A DNA stretch of 64,000 nt from Fervidobacterium gondwanense DSM 13020 (lineage in GTDB: Bacteria; Thermotogota; Thermotogae; Thermotogales; Fervidobacteriaceae), in the NCBI RefSeq assembly GCF_900143265.1, contig NZ_FRDJ01000003.1, positions 124,001 through 188,000 of the forward strand, given 5' to 3'. Position 1 is the stretch's first letter; each line of letters starts with the position of its first letter. The translations under genes and the position numbers were made by a program. Shown here in pieces: positions 56,139-64,000 of the stretch. The notes beneath the pieces were generated by a model. The model searched no databases and had not been told where the DNA came from. It worked only from the letters and a program-made list of their open reading frames with translations.

Positions 56139-57521
56139 TTACTTTTTCCAAGATAATTCATAACTGTTCGGGTCATGATACATAAAATGAAGATGAACGT
56201 TTAATTTTGAAATCTGTCTCAACTCTTCCTTGTTTATAAGTTCCTTAAAGTATGGATGCAGTTTTATAATTGCTTGCGAGACATCCGCGGGTTTGTGCGT
56301 CAGCTCGTACATAAGTTTTTCTATAACGAATTGCGGGTTAATCACCCGTCCACTTCCGCTACAAACAGGACAAGATACTGTAAATCTTTCGTCTAAAGAC
56401 TTTGTCGTTCTCTTTCTTGTCATCTCCAGTAAACCAAGTTGCGTAAATCCATAAATTTCTACCCTGTTTCTGTCTTTCATAACTTCTGCCTTCATTGCTT
56501 GCAATATTTTGTTCTTACTGGCTTCAGTTTTCATGTCTATAAAATCAACTATTATCATTCCTCCAAGATTTCTCAATCTAAGGATCCGAGCTATTTCTTT
56601 TACGGCCTCCAAATTTGTTATTTCTGACAGTTGTTCATGGTCATCAGTACTTGTGTAATGTCCAGAGTTCACATCAATAACGACCATCGCTTCAGTTTTG
56701 TCAACAACAATTTCACCACCTGATGGAAGAGGTATCGACCTGTTAAGAACTCTCTTCAGTTCTTTGTTAACTCCATATTCTTCAAACACATCAGTTTCTA
56801 CTACTTTTACTCGAATGTTCTTTGAATAGCTTCTGACAAGCTCTCTTAACTCTGCGCTGTTAGCGATAACTTCTTCAACCCCAGCCTTTAGAAACTCTCT
56901 AAACACGAAAGAGTCCGTATCTAAGTCCTTGTACAACAATTTTACCTTTTTAGAGCGTTTAAAATCATCAACGATTTTAAGCCATGTAGAATAGAGAATC
57001 TCAACCTCGCCCCAAATATATTCTTCTGAAACTTCGCTTGATGCAGTCCTCAGGATCACTCCACATTCGAATTTATCTCTTATCTCATGTCCGAGCTTTT
57101 TAAGTCTTACTCTGTCTTCCTCTTGGTGTATTTTTCTCGAAATACCTACACTGTGAGAAAACGGCATCAATACGACATACCGTCCAGGTAATCCTATGTT
57201 AGTTGTTACCTGTGGTCCCTTTTTTGTACCACTCTCTTTCTTTACTTGAACCAAAACTTTTTGACCTTCTTGCAATTTCTTTAAACCAAAAAAGTTTAGA
57301 TACTCATCCCTTATATCCTTTATTCTCAAGAAACCGTTTTCATCGTTGGTCAATTTTACAAAAGCAGCTTCAAGCGCAGGTACAAATTTTTCGATTTTCC
57401 CAACAAATATATTCCCAGCCACGCTTTCATCTTCGTCTGGGAAGTATATTTCGGTTAGCCTTCCGTTTTCCAAAAGCGCTGCTTGCAGCGTATCATTTTT
57501 CTTGTTAAGTAATAAAAGCAC
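56139..57521 (-). CDS. rng: Ribonuclease G/E family endoribonuclease
   Basis: 460 residues. An S1 domain region (about 35-115) is followed by the catalytic site Asp283 (VIDVNSG) and Asp326 (IIVDFIDM), and the zinc-link CPVCSGSG at 384-391. Matures rRNA ends and starts mRNA decay. The short C-terminus lacks the RNase E scaffold, so RNase G is likelier. GAGGTG lies 6 bases before the GTG start. Confidence 0.92.
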   Translation of the reverse strand: MLLLLNKKNDTLQAALLENGRLTEIYFPDEDESVAGNIFVGKIEKFVPALEAAFVKLTNDENGFLRIKDIRDEYLNFFGLKKLQEGQKVLVQVKKESGTKKGPQVTTNIGLPGRYVVLMPFSHSVGISRKIHQEEDRVRLKKLGHEIRDKFECGVILRTASSEVSEEYIWGEVEILYSTWLKIVDDFKRSKKVKLLYKDLDTDSFVFREFLKAGVEEVIANSAELRELVRSYSKNIRVKVVETDVFEEYGVNKELKRVLNRSIPLPSGGEIVVDKTEAMVVIDVNSGHYTSTDDHEQLSEITNLEAVKEIARILRLRNLGGMIIVDFIDMKTEASKNKILQAMKAEVMKDRNRVEIYGFTQLGLLEMTRKRTTKSLDERFTVSCPVCSGSGRVINPQFVIEKLMYELTHKPADVSQAIIKLHPYFKELINKEELRQISKLNVHLHFMYHDPNSYELSWKK

Positions 57522-57543
57522 AACTTACACCTCTATTCACGCC

Positions 57544-58755
57544 TTAAAACTTATTTAAGTACTCGTCTTGCTCGTGTGTTAAGGTGTCGATTCCAATACC
57601 CATGGACTCGAGTTTTAGCTGAGCTACCTTTTTGTCAAGTTCTTCAGGATATTCGTAGACTCTGTTTTCTAATCTCTCGAAATTCCTTGAAAGATATATC
57701 AACGAAAGCGCCTGCAGGGCAAACGAAATATCCATAATCTCCACAGGATGCCCGTCTGCAGCTGCTAAATTTACCAACCTACCTTGTCCAATAACAAAGA
57801 TATCTTTTCCATCTATTTTATAGCATGTCACATTCTTCCTTATTTCATACTTTTCTTCAGCAATCCTTTCGATGATTTCCATTGGAATCTCGACGTTGAA
57901 ATGTCCCGCATTGGCAAGAACAACTCCGTCTTTAAGATTTCTTATAACATCAGCATTTAGAATGTTGCATACACCGGTAGCGGTTATAATAAAGTCAGCT
58001 TTTGGTGCGAGGTTTTCTATCCTTCCAACTTCAAACCCGTCCATGATAGCTTCCACAGCTTTAATTGGATCAACCTCACTAACCATCACTTTTGCACCGA
58101 GTCCATGTGCGCGCATCGCAATGCCACGCCCACACCAGCCGTAACCAGCTACAAGTACGTTTTTACCGGCGATTAGCAAGTTTGTGTTTCTCATTATAGA
58201 ATCTAACGTTGATTGACCAGTCCCATACCTATTATCGAACATGAATTTCATCTTTGCATTGTTTACTGCGATAACAGGGATTCTTAATTTACCATTTTTC
58301 TCGAGGTTTTTCAACCTTCTCACACCTGTTGTCGTTTCCTCTGATACTCCTTTCAATCTTTCAAGTACCTCAGTTCTTTCTGTGTGAGCTAAAACTGTCA
58401 GGTCTGCACCGTCATCAAGTATTAGGTCCGGCTTGTAATCGAGTATTTTGTGCAAAAAAGAGAAATATTCCTTCTCGCTTTCTGTTCTTTTTGCGTGAAC
58501 TGATATTCCAAAGTCTTTGAGAGCCTCTGCCACATCGTCTTGAGTGGAAAGTGGATTACATCCGGTGACTATAACATCAGCACCGAGCTTTTTCAAAGTT
58601 ATTGCCAGATATGCAGTTTTTGCTTCTAAGTGAATAGACATTCCTATTTTCAAACCCGTCAATGTATTTCCCATGCTCTGGATATGATTGAGCAATTTCA
58701 TATGCTTAGAAACCCATTCAATTTTCTGATGACCTGAATGTTTTAAATCACTCAC
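57544..58755 (-). CDS. ahcY: Adenosylhomocysteinase
   Basis: Hydrolyses S-adenosylhomocysteine to adenosine and homocysteine with a bound NAD. 403 residues, shorter than eukaryotic forms, as in other Thermotogota. The NAD loop is GYGWCGRG, with EVDPIKAVEAIMDGF and IFVIGQGRLVNLAAADGHP. GGAGGG precedes the GTG. It completes the SAM cycle with metK. Confidence 0.95.
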   Translation of the reverse strand: MSDLKHSGHQKIEWVSKHMKLLNHIQSMGNTLTGLKIGMSIHLEAKTAYLAITLKKLGADVIVTGCNPLSTQDDVAEALKDFGISVHAKRTESEKEYFSFLHKILDYKPDLILDDGADLTVLAHTERTEVLERLKGVSEETTTGVRRLKNLEKNGKLRIPVIAVNNAKMKFMFDNRYGTGQSTLDSIMRNTNLLIAGKNVLVAGYGWCGRGIAMRAHGLGAKVMVSEVDPIKAVEAIMDGFEVGRIENLAPKADFIITATGVCNILNADVIRNLKDGVVLANAGHFNVEIPMEIIERIAEEKYEIRKNVTCYKIDGKDIFVIGQGRLVNLAAADGHPVEIMDISFALQALSLIYLSRNFERLENRVYEYPEELDKKVAQLKLESMGIGIDTLTHEQDEYLNKF

Positions 58756-58782
58756 GTTTATCCCTCCACACTGTTTATAGAT

Positions 58783-59949
58783 TTACTTGCCAACAGCGAC
58801 TGCTATCTTCTTTTCGAGCTTTGCGTTTTCAGCTTTGAAAGTAATTATCAGATTATAAACACCCGGTTTTGTAAAAGAAAGTCTTTCCAACTTTCCAATT
58901 AAAGTCTTCCCAAAAGGAAAAGCGTACAAACGCCGATTTCTAAGCTCAAAATTGTAACCAATCTCGGGGATACTGAACTGTACACTATCATATTTGATAA
59001 AGCGTTCTCTGTTTATTTTGTTTATCAGAAAGACTTGAATATCAGCAGATTTATTGATTACTACAGATTCTAAGGTTTCTATGCTGAAGTCCAAATCCTT
59101 TGGATTTCTTTCATAATCCTTAACTGTTGGGACAAGTATCTTTACCTCCTTTATACTACCGTCATCAAAATAAACTTGGGCAGACAACTCTGCATTTCCC
59201 AAGTCCAGTACTTTAAATCTTCTCTCGAATTGAAACGTTGCGAACTGGCCAGGATGTATTCTTACCATCTCGCTCAGGTTCTGCGTCATTTTGTCATCTT
59301 TATAAGTCCAAACGATTCTTTCCAATTTCAATTCCTGGGTTTTAGCTGTTCTGTTTACAATTATCAGTGAAGGTTGAATTTCTTCTCCAACAAGATAGAA
59401 CTGCTGAGTTAAAATTCCGTAGAAAATTTCTTCGGTGTAGTTGAAAGAGCGCTTTATTTCAACTGGCTTACCGTTTATCTTGCATCTTGCGTATACATAG
59501 TATGTTCCATTCTCCAAGTTTGATACGGAAACTTGGTCTTCGAGGTTGAAAAGTAAACGCTTGCCAAGTGCAGGTGCTACTCCTTCCACTGCGCTCTGGT
59601 AATTAAAATCATAGATTGTTCTCTTATCATTTGAAAGTTGGAAATAAAATTCGCTAACTACAAAATTTTTGTCTGTTCTCTTAGTATTGACAACGTATAC
59701 TCTTGCACCCACTTTCTCGGGTGCGCTGTATTCCAGTTTGTTTAATTCAATCGTCAACTGTAAAGAATCAGCTATGTTCGAATAAAGTCTTGGGGAAATG
59801 TTGCGTACAAAAAACAGGAAAACGAATACCATAAGTACTATAAATATATTGAGGAAGAGAAACTTGAAACTTCTCTTCCTCATATTTCCGTATGTCTGGC
59901 TTATCTCTTTTTCTTTTTCCTCTCTATACTTTCTTGGATCGAAAGTCAA
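58783..59949 (-). CDS. Membrane-anchored protein of unknown function
   Basis: 388 residues. One N-terminal membrane helix (about 30-48: FLFLNIFIVLMVFVFLFFV) is followed by a long beta-rich region of repeated Ig-like strands (about 65-380). The N-terminal charged tail is cytoplasmic, so the rest is outside the membrane. The TTG start has GGAGG upstream and lies 4 bases after the pilB stop, so it probably belongs to the pilus or division function of the operon. Family not recognised. Confidence 0.65.
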   Translation of the reverse strand: MTFDPRKYREEKEKEISQTYGNMRKRSFKFLFLNIFIVLMVFVFLFFVRNISPRLYSNIADSLQLTIELNKLEYSAPEKVGARVYVVNTKRTDKNFVVSEFYFQLSNDKRTIYDFNYQSAVEGVAPALGKRLLFNLEDQVSVSNLENGTYYVYARCKINGKPVEIKRSFNYTEEIFYGILTQQFYLVGEEIQPSLIIVNRTAKTQELKLERIVWTYKDDKMTQNLSEMVRIHPGQFATFQFERRFKVLDLGNAELSAQVYFDDGSIKEVKILVPTVKDYERNPKDLDFSIETLESVVINKSADIQVFLINKINRERFIKYDSVQFSIPEIGYNFELRNRRLYAFPFGKTLIGKLERLSFTKPGVYNLIITFKAENAKLEKKIAVAVGK

Positions 59950-59952
59950 TGC

Positions 59953-61638
59953 TTATTCCTCCTCACCAATCATGGAGAGCACTTCTTGAATAGTTGTTTC
60001 ACCGCTGAGAACCTTGTATAGACCATCTTGGAACATGCTAAGCATGCCGCCTCGTCTAGCAGCAGCGTCCAGTTCCATAGTAGATGCTTCTTTCTGAATG
60101 AATCTTCGGATTTCGTCGTTCACTATAAGAACTTCTGCGACAGCTGTACGTCCCTTGTATCCAGTGTTATTACATGATTGGCAGCCTTCACCTACAAATT
60201 GAATTGGTGGGAGATCAGGGAATAGCTTTGCAGCGATTTCTCTATATTTTTCAGGCAGTTCTCTCTGAACTTTACACTTACTGCACACTCTTCGAACCAA
60301 TCTCTGACCCATGACTCCAATCAACGACGCTGAAATCAACGACGGTTCGATACCCATATTCACCAACCTATCAATGGCACCAGCAGCTGTGTTTGTGTGC
60401 AGTGTTGAAAGTACCAAGTGACCCGTTAATGAAGCTTCTACAGCCAACTGGGCAGTTTCCTTATCCCTTATCTCTCCAACCATTATTATATCTGGGTCCT
60501 GCCTAAGAAATGCTCTCAGATACTTAGCAAAGGTCAGACCTATTTCAGCATTCACTTGACATTGTGTTATACCATCAACGGTGTATTCGACAGGATCTTC
60601 TGCGGTAACGATATTCACATCTTCCGAGTTAAGCGAATTTATAATTGCAACCAATGTTGTGGATTTACCACTTCCTGTTGGTCCGGTGACTAATATTATT
60701 CCATAAGGATGTTCAATCAACCTTTGGATTCTTTCAAAGTTGTATGGAGAATATCCAAGGTCTTCCAATTTTTTCTTGGAAGACGAGACCTTCAAAATTC
60801 TCATGACTACCTTTTCTCCATGAACTGATGGCATCGTTGAGACCCGCAGATCGTATTGCTCTTCATCTTTTTTTACAAAAAATTTCCCATCTTGAGGAAG
60901 CCTTTTTTCAACAATATCGAGACCGGATAAGATTTTAATCCTTGATACAACTGCTGCATGCATGTTTCTCGGATACTCAGTAATTTTTCTTAGGACACCG
61001 TCAACGCGGTATCGAACGACTACGTTCCTTCTTTGCGGTTCTATATGTATATCGCTTGCATCGAGCTCAATTGCATGGTTGACTATATTTGAAACCAACT
61101 TCACAATTGGTGTTTCTTCCTGTTCGGTGGCTTCCTTTTCCTCAGCTTGTTCCTGTTGTAGGGCTTCCTGCTGGGTTATGATTTCACCTAATTCCTCAGC
61201 TATAACACCTGAAGACATCCCATGTAAAATCCCATTATATAATGTATCAAAAACTGTTGGGGGCATAAGGCAAAAGTCCGCATCTTTTCCAAGTCTGAAT
61301 TTTATTCTGCGCTTGATTACTGGTATATCGTAGACATTAGATATTCCGAGCAGTACTTTACCTTGCTTCTCTTCTATGGGTATTACCTTAAGCTCGGTCA
61401 TCAAGTCTTTCGGAAAGCTTTTCAGGAAGTCCTCATTTGGTTTGATTTCACCAAGACATGCTTGAATTTCGTACTGTTCTGCAAGAGCTTTGACTATATC
61501 GTCCCATGTGCAGTAACCCATTTGTATGAGAACTTCGCCAAGCGGTTTGCGAAGTTCTTTTTGTAAGTTCAATGCATTTTCTAATTCTGATGGTTTTACA
61601 ATACCTTTCTCTAACAAAACGTCACCAAGTTTCTTAAT
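59953..61638 (-). CDS. pilB: Type IV pilus/type II secretion ATPase PilB/GspE
   Basis: A hexameric motor ATPase of about 560 residues. Two MshEN-type repeats (LGDVLLEKGIV and LGEVLIQMGYC) are followed by the ATPase domain, with Walker A GPTGSGKST (312-320 from the TTG) and a four-cysteine zinc motif (CSKC...CQSC). TTG 61617 would cut into the first repeat. GGAG at 61648-61645 sits 6 bases before ATT 61638, which keeps it whole. There is no ATG, GTG or TTG before 61617 in frame, so initiation at ATT is my best guess; GGTGA before TTG 61617 is the alternative. Confidence 0.9.
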   Translation of the reverse strand: MKKLGDVLLEKGIVKPSELENALNLQKELRKPLGEVLIQMGYCTWDDIVKALAEQYEIQACLGEIKPNEDFLKSFPKDLMTELKVIPIEEKQGKVLLGISNVYDIPVIKRRIKFRLGKDADFCLMPPTVFDTLYNGILHGMSSGVIAEELGEIITQQEALQQEQAEEKEATEQEETPIVKLVSNIVNHAIELDASDIHIEPQRRNVVVRYRVDGVLRKITEYPRNMHAAVVSRIKILSGLDIVEKRLPQDGKFFVKKDEEQYDLRVSTMPSVHGEKVVMRILKVSSSKKKLEDLGYSPYNFERIQRLIEHPYGIILVTGPTGSGKSTTLVAIINSLNSEDVNIVTAEDPVEYTVDGITQCQVNAEIGLTFAKYLRAFLRQDPDIIMVGEIRDKETAQLAVEASLTGHLVLSTLHTNTAAGAIDRLVNMGIEPSLISASLIGVMGQRLVRRVCSKCKVQRELPEKYREIAAKLFPDLPPIQFVGEGCQSCNNTGYKGRTAVAEVLIVNDEIRRFIQKEASTMELDAAARRGGMLSMFQDGLYKVLSGETTIQEVLSMIGEEE

Positions 61639-61691
61639 CTTCTTCTCCAGATCTATCCCCCCGTTGGCACCAAAACAATCTTCACACTAAT

Positions 61692-62756
61692 TTATTCGTT
61701 ACCTCTTCCTTTGTATTCAAGTCCGAATTTATAAATTGCCGGGATATCTTCCTCTGATTTTCCAAATTTCTCTTCAACATCGAATCGAGTTGCAATAACG
61801 GTTACTCTCATTTCGTCATCTGAAAGTTCGTCGTCGATAACCATTCCAAATTTCATGTCAGCATCTTCACTGCATGTTTGTTTTACTATCATCGCCGCCT
61901 CCTGCATTTCCTGTAATGTTGCGTTGCGTGGAGCAGAGATGTTGAGTATTATAGACCTTGCGTTTTCTATTGGGTAATCGAGGAATTTACTATCAAGTGC
62001 TCTTCGTGCTGCGTCAAAGACGCGCTTTTCACCTTTTCCAACACCGATTCCAAGCATAGCGTTTCCTGCATTCCTCATTACAGATTCAACATCGGCAAAG
62101 TCAAGGTTTATGTAACCACGCTTCATGATAAGGTCAGATATCCCTCTGACACCTTGGTGGAGTATCTCATCGGCTGTAGCAAATGCGTCAACAATTGTTG
62201 TTGATGGAGACAGCTGTTCAAGAAGCTTGTTATTGCTGATTTTTATAAGTGTATCAACTTTACCTGTTATTTTCTTAACACCTTCAAGTGCTACATTCCA
62301 GCGTGGTGTTCCTTCGAAAAAGAAAGGCATTGTGATGATTGCAACAGTAAGTATACCAAGATTCTTTGCAATTTCAGCTATAACTGGAGCTGCACCTGTT
62401 CCCGTACCTCCTCCAAATCCTGCGGTAATGAATAGCATATCAGTACCATGGAGTATTTCTTCTAGCTTTTTTCTATCTTCCAAAGCGGCTTCTTCGCCAA
62501 CCTTTGGATTTCCACCAGCACCAAGTCCTTTTGTTAACTTCTCACCAATCTGCACAGTCACATCCGCTTTGCTCACATCGAGGACTTGCGCGTCGGTATT
62601 TACAGCGATCAGTGTAACTCCCTTCAATCCCATCTCTGCCATTCTGTTGATCGCATTGCAACCTGCACCGCCAACACCTATCACTTTTAGCACAGGAACT
62701 CCTGGTAGTCTGTCAATTTCTCTTTGCTTGCTTTCCTTTTCTATCATAAATGGCAT
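61692..62756 (-). CDS. ftsZ: Cell division GTPase FtsZ
   Basis: The tubulin-like ring protein, 354 residues. The N-terminal VGVGGAGCNAINRM and the GTP loop GGGTGTG at 115-121 are intact, the T7 loop is NLDFADVESVMRNAG, and the C-terminal DIPAIYKFG is the conserved tail that binds FtsA. The linker is short. AAGGAGGG precedes the ATG. It follows ftsA. Confidence 0.97.
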   Translation of the reverse strand: MPFMIEKESKQREIDRLPGVPVLKVIGVGGAGCNAINRMAEMGLKGVTLIAVNTDAQVLDVSKADVTVQIGEKLTKGLGAGGNPKVGEEAALEDRKKLEEILHGTDMLFITAGFGGGTGTGAAPVIAEIAKNLGILTVAIITMPFFFEGTPRWNVALEGVKKITGKVDTLIKISNNKLLEQLSPSTTIVDAFATADEILHQGVRGISDLIMKRGYINLDFADVESVMRNAGNAMLGIGVGKGEKRVFDAARRALDSKFLDYPIENARSIILNISAPRNATLQEMQEAAMIVKQTCSEDADMKFGMVIDDELSDDEMRVTVIATRFDVEEKFGKSEEDIPAIYKFGLEYKGRGNE

Positions 62757-62774
62757 ATTATTCCCTCCTTATTT

Positions 62775-64000
62775 TCATCCAAATATCTTTCCGAACGTTT
62801 CCGAAAGTTTCTTGAAAAAACCACCTGAAGGTTTTTTTCGAGATCGCTCACCGATCATAGGGGTGTACATATTCTGCTCTTTTTGATAAACAATTATGTT
62901 TCCGAAAGTTGGTGCGTAAAGAGGTGTGAACACATTTATTTCATTACCTTCGCATTTGAAATTCTCACTCTCTGAGATTGTTCCTATTCTCACGGGACAC
63001 TTGAAAATCTCGCTTGCAAGAGTCTCTACGCGTTGCAGCATAGCACCACCACCTGTTAGGACTATACCACCAGGTATACCGACACTTCCAAATTCTGGAT
63101 ATTTCACCGTGTAATCTTTGTAGAGTTTTTTGACACGCATGAAAATTTCTCTGAGCCTTGCATATATGATTCTGGATAGAAATTCTTTATCTGTCTTCTG
63201 AATTGTCCTGCCATCGAGTCCTCTATACTCTATAGGTGTTGGCTCAACATCCATATACACTGCTACGCCGTAAGTTCTTAAAAGTCTTTCGGCTTCTTGA
63301 ACAGATGTTTTTAAAACAACAGCTATGTCCTTCAGAACATTCTTCATCGCAATGTCGATCCTCTGTAATTCAAAAGGTGTATTTGCATAGTACAAAGTTA
63401 TAGTCGTTGTATTGTATCCAAGATCAACATGCATTACACCTCTATCCTTTTCAACACTTGACAATACTGCTTCAGCATTTGATACGAAAGATATGTAGTA
63501 CTCAGCCTCCCCCGTTATATCCTTCGTGGCATATTCAACAACATTTCTGTACCTTTCAGAGCCCATAACAACAGTATAAATTGCGTCAATCTTTTTAGCC
63601 TTCATTCCCACCGGATTGACAACTATTTTTGTGTCATCGAGTATGTACCTCTTCACAAACAAATGAAGAGAATTCTTCTCGTTCGTTGGAAAGAGATCAG
63701 CGAGCAAGTTATCGGTTAATTTTGCTACGTGTTCTTCCGTGACATAACTATCTTCTTTTTCCGTTAAAAGAAGTTCTTCAGTGATCTCTGTCAGCGTGAA
63801 ATCTCCACAACTTGAAGAAACCAAAACATCTCCCCTCAAGTCTCTACCAACTTGCTCTTCCAAGTCTTGGATAATCTGTGTCATAGATTCATTTAGTGCG
63901 ACTACATCTTTAATCTCTCCATTTTCAATACCACGTGTTTTAACGTTAGAAAATGCAATGACATTTCCATACCCCTCACTGAAATCAACAACGATCCCCT
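62775..64000 (-). CDS. ftsA: Cell division protein FtsA, N-terminus off the window
   Basis: An actin-fold membrane tether for FtsZ. The frame is open to the window edge at 64000, where it reads GIVVDFSEGYGNVIAF; the first residues lie outside. The nucleotide-binding blocks VDLGYNTTTIT and IVLTGGGAMLQ are visible, and the end FFKKLSETFGKIFG is an amphipathic membrane-targeting helix. The ftsZ start follows 18 bases after the stop. Confidence 0.94.
   Translation of the reverse strand, partial: GIVVDFSEGYGNVIAFSNVKTRGIENGEIKDVVALNESMTQIIQDLEEQVGRDLRGDVLVSSSCGDFTLTEITEELLLTEKEDSYVTEEHVAKLTDNLLADLFPTNEKNSLHLFVKRYILDDTKIVVNPVGMKAKKIDAIYTVVMGSERYRNVVEYATKDITGEAEYYISFVSNAEAVLSSVEKDRGVMHVDLGYNTTTITLYYANTPFELQRIDIAMKNVLKDIAVVLKTSVQEAERLLRTYGVAVYMDVEPTPIEYRGLDGRTIQKTDKEFLSRIIYARLREIFMRVKKLYKDYTVKYPEFGSVGIPGGIVLTGGGAMLQRVETLASEIFKCPVRIGTISESENFKCEGNEINVFTPLYAPTFGNIIVYQKEQNMYTPMIGERSRKKPSGGFFKKLSETFGKIFG

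Noticed and set aside
62125-62886. 253-residue forward ORF across ftsZ and ftsA
   Set aside because: A shadow of ftsZ: composition rich in Ser/Pro/Ala, no Shine-Dalgarno sequence, and the opposite strand is a certain gene.

Overview
The window looks like a chromosomal segment of a member of the Thermotogota, most likely close to Fervidobacterium. The reasons are the lysine/diaminopimelate gene order asd-dapF-dapA-dapB-dapH-lysC, the ftsA-ftsZ-pilB order, a TGS-domain uridine-kinase-like protein, an EF-P with the tip FRARGSG, and an AT-rich but tightly packed layout of overlapping genes. The genus is an inference from gene content; no 16S gene is present. I see no prophage, insertion sequence, integrase or CRISPR array. 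About 70 genes fill the window and no gene-free stretch exceeds about 290 bases.

Layout. 1-5.6 kb (+): DAP/lysine operon of the N-acetyl type, ending in a class III aminotransferase. 5.6-8.9 kb (-): M20 deacetylase (probably the missing DAP step), SAM hydrolase, lytic-transglycosylase-like protein and a lone EcfT. 9-12.3 kb: a calcium-binding-repeat protein, a secreted esterase and a secreted zinc hydrolase of the P1 nuclease/phospholipase C type. 12.4-16.1 kb: glyA, a DUF1015 gene, and disA on the other strand. 16.2-24.3 kb (+): a long run of ROK glucokinase, Skp-like, LptB-like, DUF2344, CheY-like regulator, PP2C phosphatase, efp, Asp23, nusB, a pilin-like protein, folP and rluB. 24.4-29.0 kb (-): a VWA lipoprotein, a small envelope protein, an HrcA/CIRCE-controlled hsp20, and serA with a class V aminotransferase. 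29.3-36.9 kb (+): aminotransferase, butyrate kinase, phosphate butyryltransferase, second butyrate kinase, P-loop ATPase, ferredoxin and 2-oxoacid:ferredoxin oxidoreductase. 37-40 kb: an outer-membrane-type barrel, tRNA-Gly(CCC) and guaB. 40.1-42.3 kb (-): a four-gene cassette of a DUF2089 regulator, two beta-solenoid proteins and a small membrane protein. 42.5-48.8 kb (+): MFS transporter, hfq, hflX, M23 peptidase, metK, rpsT. 48.9-64 kb (-): chemoreceptor, hutH, cobalamin adenosyltransferase, GNAT, then the ftsA-ftsZ-pilB-ahcY-rng-udk cluster.

How the genes work together. The 29-37 kb operon reads as one catabolic route: amino acid to 2-oxoacid, to acyl-CoA with reduced ferredoxin, to acyl phosphate, to free acid plus ATP, which suits a peptide-fermenting thermophile. 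Two of its genes are broken by single-base shifts, which may be sequence errors. serA, the class V aminotransferase, glyA and possibly DUF1015 handle serine and glycine. metK, ahcY and the SAM hydrolase handle S-adenosylmethionine and its product. The least explained unit is the DUF2089/beta-solenoid cassette, in which three proteins share one short helical module and one carries seven 16-residue repeats. Six upstream regions share an extended -10 element (TGn-TATAAT), and there is one textbook CIRCE operator.
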